Part shown: piece after piece, positions 6,173-6,417 of the stretch | Numbering within the stretch: the stretch's first letter is position 1 | Layout: the number at the start of each line of letters is the position of its first letter | Assembly: GCA_903827735.1 (NCBI GenBank) | Contig: CAIKJM010000044.1 | Span: forward strand, 1-6,417 | Origin: an uncultured Rhodanobacter sp. | GTDB lineage: Bacteria; Pseudomonadota; Gammaproteobacteria; Xanthomonadales; Rhodanobacteraceae | Direction: 5' to 3' | Length of the DNA stretch: 6,417 nt | Program-made: the position numbers and the translations under genes | Notes under the pieces: generated by a model | Database searches by the model: none | Told to the model about the DNA's origin: nothing | What the model saw: only the letters and a program-made list of their open reading frames with translations

Positions 6173-6417
6173 AGCGCTTCCTCTTTCGGCTTGGACGTAT
6201 AGACGTCCGGAATGTGGCTCATCCAGTCGAACAGCTGGTCGATATTTTCGCCGAACCACACGTTTTCGCGCTGGGCAGAACGCACAAAACCTTCCCCTAC
6301 CATATGGTCCATCATGCCGCGCAGCGGCGCGTAATAGCCGCGCACGTCGAGAAAGGCGCACGGATAGCTGTGCAGGCCGAGCTGCGACCAGGTCAGCATC
6401 TCGAACATTTCGTCCAG
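6169..6417 (-). CDS. LOG-family (TIGR00730-type) phosphoribohydrolase, C-terminal part
   Basis: 82 residues are visible; the gene enters from the right edge and its first half is outside the window. The visible start LDEMFEMLTWSQLGLH is the helix that follows the family's PGGxGTxxE motif, whose conserved Glu is residue 3 here. PCAFLDVRGYYAPL and MMDHMVGEGFV are the following strand and helix, typical of LOG proteins. Known members cleave cytokinin riboside 5'-monophosphates or ordinary nucleoside monophosphates to a free base and ribose 5-phosphate; the bacterial physiological role is often unclear, and the old label 'lysine decarboxylase' is wrong for most. It is the first visible gene of a unit with the reductase, joined by the GTGA overlap. 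The family call is firm from this half; catalytic competence cannot be judged without the N-terminal part. Confidence 0.9.
   Translation of the reverse strand: MDEMFEMLTWSQLGLHSYPCAFLDVRGYYAPLRGMMDHMVGEGFVRSAQRENVWFGENIDQLFDWMSHIPDVYTSKPKEEAL
6179..6183 (-). promoter_or_regulatory. Shine-Dalgarno that sets the acuI GTG start
   Basis: GAGGA on the minus strand is followed by a 6-nt spacer (AGCGCT) and the GTG at 6172. It lies inside the last codons of the LOG gene, so ribosomes finishing that gene are placed to start the reductase. Confidence 0.8.

Noticed and set aside
6173..6361. A 63-residue N-terminal extension of the reductase
   Set aside because: It overlaps the LOG coding sequence in another frame, and the GTG at 6172 has a well-spaced ribosome site and the family N-terminus.

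Overview
This window looks like an ordinary chromosomal stretch of a high-GC gammaproteobacterium. The long, conserved gyrase subunit A, the PilH-type receiver and the overall protein character fit the order Lysobacterales/Xanthomonadales best (a Dyella, Rhodanobacter or Xanthomonas relative). That placement rests on recalled protein similarity, not on a search. I see no phage, transposon, CRISPR array, rRNA or tRNA.

Layout: (1) 1-1701, plus strand: the C-terminal two thirds of gyrA, ending at a strong bidirectional hairpin terminator (about 1719-1755). (2) 1801-3297, minus strand: a Prx5/PrxII-type peroxiredoxin followed, 78 nt downstream, by an exported alpha/beta hydrolase. This pair runs convergently towards gyrA. 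(3) 3298-3757: a 460-nt divergent intergenic region with no convincing gene. It holds 9-bp direct repeats, a strong Shine-Dalgarno with very short ORFs, and a bulged hairpin. (4) 3758-4654, plus strand: a CbpA-type J-domain co-chaperone starting at GTG, ending at a second bidirectional terminator (4666-4695). (5) 4719-6417, minus strand: the C-terminal end of a LOG-family phosphoribohydrolase, overlapping by GTGA an acrylyl-CoA reductase (AcuI/YhdH) gene. Further downstream is a PilH-like single-domain response regulator with its own predicted promoter.

How the genes work together: the only firm coupling is the 4-nt overlap between the LOG gene and the reductase. The other neighbours are housekeeping functions: DNA supercoiling, peroxide defence, protein folding and twitching-motility signalling. 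They have separate transcription signals and no obvious common pathway. Three minus-strand genes have their most probable start codon downstream of the first possible one in the open frame, and so does cbpA on the plus strand. The starts given here are chosen from Shine-Dalgarno spacing and family N-termini. No clearly new biological system is visible. The most unexplained sequence is the leader region ahead of cbpA.
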